From a virus: a DNA stretch of 37,492 nucleotides. Under the pieces are notes generated by a model that did not search any database, was not told the DNA's origin, and saw only the letters and a program-made list of their open reading frames with translations. Below are positions 35,787 to 37,492 of the stretch, in pieces (position 1 is the stretch's first letter; each line of letters begins with the position of its first letter). Location: the IMG/VR virus record IMGVR_UViG_3300032046_000093, positions 1 through 37,492 of that record. One strand, 5' to 3'. Position numbers and translations under genes: made by a program.

Positions 35787-36308
35787 TCATTCGACGTCCG
35801 TATCCCAGTCCACGATCTGGTTGCCCATCATCTCGCGTTGGAAGATGGGCACGATCTCGTCGCCAGAATCATCCTCCGTCCGGCACTGCAGCCCGTACGC
35901 CAGCACCCGGCTGCGCGTCGCCCCTAGCGCCGCGAGACCCGCCGCGTGCTTCCCGACGAACTCCGCCGCCTCCTGCTCGATCACCCGAAACGGCGACCCC
36001 GCCCGCATCTCCTCCGACCCGGGCGCATAAGGCCCCGCGCCGTTGGCCGCGTGGCACAACTCCACCGCCTGCGCCACCACGAACTCATCCAGCGCCAGCT
36101 TCGCATCCGCCTGGCTCACCGGCACCTTGAACCCGGCCTCCGCCAGCAACACATTGAGAATCCCGCTCACGCGGTCCACGAACTTCTCCACCTGCGCCAG
36201 CGTCGGCCGGGTACTGGTCGAATAGATCACCCCCGTCGCCGTGGCATACAGCGGCGTCAGCGCCCCCACCTCATCGGTCGAGCCGTATGAGTTCGCCCCG
36301 ATCGCCAC
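35787..36308 (-). CDS. head-tail connector protein (gp6-like)
   Basis: 173 residues: SYGSTDEVGALTPLYATATGVIYSTSTRPTLAQVEKFVDRVSGILNVLLAEAGF, then LDEFVVAQAVELCHAANGAG and AAEFVGKHAAGLAALG. Helical 'RPT..QVE.F...V...ln..L..aGf' pattern fits the gp6/adaptor family that binds under the portal. Confidence 0.6.
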   Translation of the reverse strand: MAIGANSYGSTDEVGALTPLYATATGVIYSTSTRPTLAQVEKFVDRVSGILNVLLAEAGFKVPVSQADAKLALDEFVVAQAVELCHAANGAGPYAPGSEEMRAGSPFRVIEQEAAEFVGKHAAGLAALGATRSRVLAYGLQCRTEDDSGDEIVPIFQREMMGNQIVDWDTDVE

Positions 36309-36309
36309 C

Positions 36310-36687
36310 CTACCTCCAGATGAACACGTAAACGGTCACAGCCGTCGTCAGCGCATTACACCCCGCGATAGACACACTGATACGGCCGTTAGCCAGCGGA
36401 TGTTGATACTCGCCGGTGACCACCGCCCCGGCCGTGTCAGTGGACTGCACCTTCGGGTAGACCCACAAATCGGTCACCGCGTTATCCTTGCTGTACAACA
36501 CTACCTCAGGTCGGTTGTCGTCGCTCTCCACCACCACGTCGATGTCCGAGGTATTCGGCGCATCCGCGCTCCAGTCCACGTACAACGCCCGCACCTCCCC
36601 GTTGACCGCCCGGGCGCCGTAGCCAGTGCCCGTGGCTGAGGCATTCGCGCCGGTCGTGGTGACCGTAATCTTCTGAACCTCAACCAT
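36310..36687 (-). CDS. small beta-rich virion-associated protein
   Basis: 125 residues: VQKITVTTTGANASATGTGYGARAVNGEVRALYVDWSADAPNTSDIDVVVESDDN, LVVYPKVQSTDTAGAVVTGEYQHPLANGRISVSIAGCN, TVYVFIWR. All beta, Thr/Gly/Asp-rich, like small virion accessory proteins. No specific family recognised; it starts in an 8-bp overlap. Confidence 0.5.
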   Translation of the reverse strand: MVEVQKITVTTTGANASATGTGYGARAVNGEVRALYVDWSADAPNTSDIDVVVESDDNRPEVVLYSKDNAVTDLWVYPKVQSTDTAGAVVTGEYQHPLANGRISVSIAGCNALTTAVTVYVFIWR

Positions 36688-36985
36688 CGGTCACCTTCTT
36701 CCGTCGCGGCTTCTGCGCCACTACAGGCAATTCCGGTTGCGTGACAGTACCGTGATCATCCGTCGCGACGTGCTGGCCAGCACTGTTTTCGTCGCTTTTT
36801 GCATCAGAATCTTGCACCACCGCTGCCGCAGGACTCTCAGTGATCTCCAGGATCCCTATGTCCGCCGCGTGCCGCAACTCCTCAGTGATCTCTGGCAATT
36901 CCCGCGCCTGATGTTTCACAAACTCCGTCGCCGCGATCGTCGCCGCGCCCCACCGGTACATTGGATGAACCCTCACCAGATACAT
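36680..36985 (-). CDS. small hypothetical protein
   Basis: 101 residues: MYLVRVHPMYRWGAATIAATEFVKHQARELPEITEELRHAADIGILEITESP, then a polar Asp/Ser/Gln-rich tail ending in KPRRKKVTDG. Resembles short N-terminal segments of phage proteins with 'P..P.e....' and a disordered C-terminus. No family recognised. Confidence 0.5.
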   Translation of the reverse strand: MYLVRVHPMYRWGAATIAATEFVKHQARELPEITEELRHAADIGILEITESPAAAVVQDSDAKSDENSAGQHVATDDHGTVTQPELPVVAQKPRRKKVTDG

Positions 36986-37037
36986 CTGTCACCTCCCACG
37001 AGCGGGCAGGGACCCGCGCCCCTGCCCGTCCCATCGC

Positions 37038-37492
37038 TCACTTCTGACCATAGATGCAATAGTACGCAGTTGTTTCCGTGCTGGCTGCGTTATAGTCGGC
37101 GCCCCGTGTGTTGATCGCCACATTGTCGCCACTGATACTGGTACCAATGAACGCGGCCGTCGCCGCCGGAGTCGTGATCATTGTCGCAATCGCGACAGTC
37201 GGGGTTGTCACACCGTGCGTACCAACTGCGACAGTCACGGTTGCCGTGAACCCACTCGTGACCCCACAGTACACGATGTACCCATCTACAGCACTTCCAA
37301 GTGGATACAAGCTGCTCGGACCGTAGTTCAGCGCCCCGGCCGCGTCCAATGTCCCCGTCACCACCACGTCGTCCGTCAGATCGAGCGTGCTTGCACTATC
37401 CCACAGCCCGCCCCGCGCATCCATCGCTCCCACGAATACACTCGTGCTGTCCACGTTCAACGTCGTATCGAAATCCCCAGCCCCGTTGCTGG
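37038..37492 (-). CDS. membrane-anchored repeat protein, C-terminal part (runs off the window edge)
   Basis: Open from the window edge to the stop at 37038. It begins in the 222-bp repeat (TSNGAGDFDTTLNVDSTSVFVG, GLWDSASTLDLTDDVVVTGTLDAAG), near-identical to the part encoded at 1-174, and ends in a unique C-terminal domain (NYGPSSLYPLGSAVDGYIVYCGVTSG, ...TVAVGTHGVTTPTVAIATMITTPAATAAFIGTS..., TRGADYNAASTETTAYYCIYGQK). In the frame of 1-577 the codons continue correctly across the edge. Confidence 0.8.
   Translation of the reverse strand, partial: SNGAGDFDTTLNVDSTSVFVGAMDARGGLWDSASTLDLTDDVVVTGTLDAAGALNYGPSSLYPLGSAVDGYIVYCGVTSGFTATVTVAVGTHGVTTPTVAIATMITTPAATAAFIGTSISGDNVAINTRGADYNAASTETTAYYCIYGQK
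37351..37492 (-). repeat. second copy of the 222-bp repeat unit
   Basis: 37351-37492 matches 33-174 with a few substitutions. If the window edges join directly, one unit would be 48 bp (16 codons) shorter than the 222-bp unit and the frame would still hold. Confidence 0.85.

Overview
The window looks like an almost complete genome of a temperate tailed bacteriophage, read as a linear cut of a circular map. It is GC-rich. Apart from the immunity repressor and a small RNA near 26 kb, every gene I accept lies on the minus strand, so the genome is best read from high to low coordinates. Both window edges fall inside one reading frame of a repeat-bearing, membrane-anchored protein (start codon at 577, stop at 37038). 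Joining the edges keeps the frame, and it also joins the head genes at 9-0 kb directly to the tail genes at 37-26 kb. The host cannot be named from the sequence. Consensus sigma70 promoters, Shine-Dalgarno sites and a piece of bacterial initiator tRNA make it bacterial; heptamer tandem repeats of a kind seen in Chloroflexota and Cyanobacteria are only a weak hint.

Layout along the direction of transcription. Lysis (10.4-9.0 kb): holin-like protein, one-TM coiled-coil protein, N-acetylmuramoyl-L-alanine amidase. Packaging and head, Mu-like in gene order (8.9-1.1 kb): small terminase, large terminase, portal fused to a MuF-type minor head domain, gp10-like protein, protease-scaffold, decoration protein and gpT-like major capsid protein. 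Next come a caspase/CHAT-like protein and the repeat protein that crosses the window edge. Connector and long-tail genes (37.0-26.4 kb): head-tail connector, tail terminator, a glycosyltransferase, tail tube, tail-assembly chaperones, tape measure and a 1301-residue tail/receptor-binding protein. Lysogeny (26.4-24.5 kb): plus-strand XRE repressor, divergent minus-strand operon of a small ribbon-helix-helix protein and a tyrosine integrase, and a tRNA-fMet-like small RNA. Replication and accessory genes (24.4-17.3 kb): two small proteins, a TOPRIM primase-helicase, a repeat-rich AT-rich region (possible origin), a C5 cytosine methyltransferase, a truncated PAPS-reductase-like protein, several tiny membrane proteins and a HExxH protein. 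Partition and regulation (16.2-10.5 kb): a strong promoter with a structured leader, an operon with a ParA ATPase and a ribbon-helix-helix partner, an iteron-like 12-bp repeat, and small membrane proteins.

The most notable element is at 16195-17325. A 235-residue protein made mainly of an IS110 Transposase_20/Nop-type domain, with no nuclease domain, is preceded by a 407-bp non-coding array of alternating 9-nt repeats and 9-nt variable spacers (36-bp full period, 22 spacers). This matches the architecture of TIGR-Tas RNA-guided systems with a nuclease-less Tas protein. Other unexplained features are eight copies of a 13-bp palindrome TTCTGCSGCAGAA, mostly at gene boundaries and beside promoters; a promoter-leader-terminator unit with interleaved stems; the tRNA-like RNA; and the caspase-like protein in the head module. 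The combination of integrase, ParA/RHH and 12-bp direct repeats suggests a phage able to persist either integrated or as a phage-plasmid.
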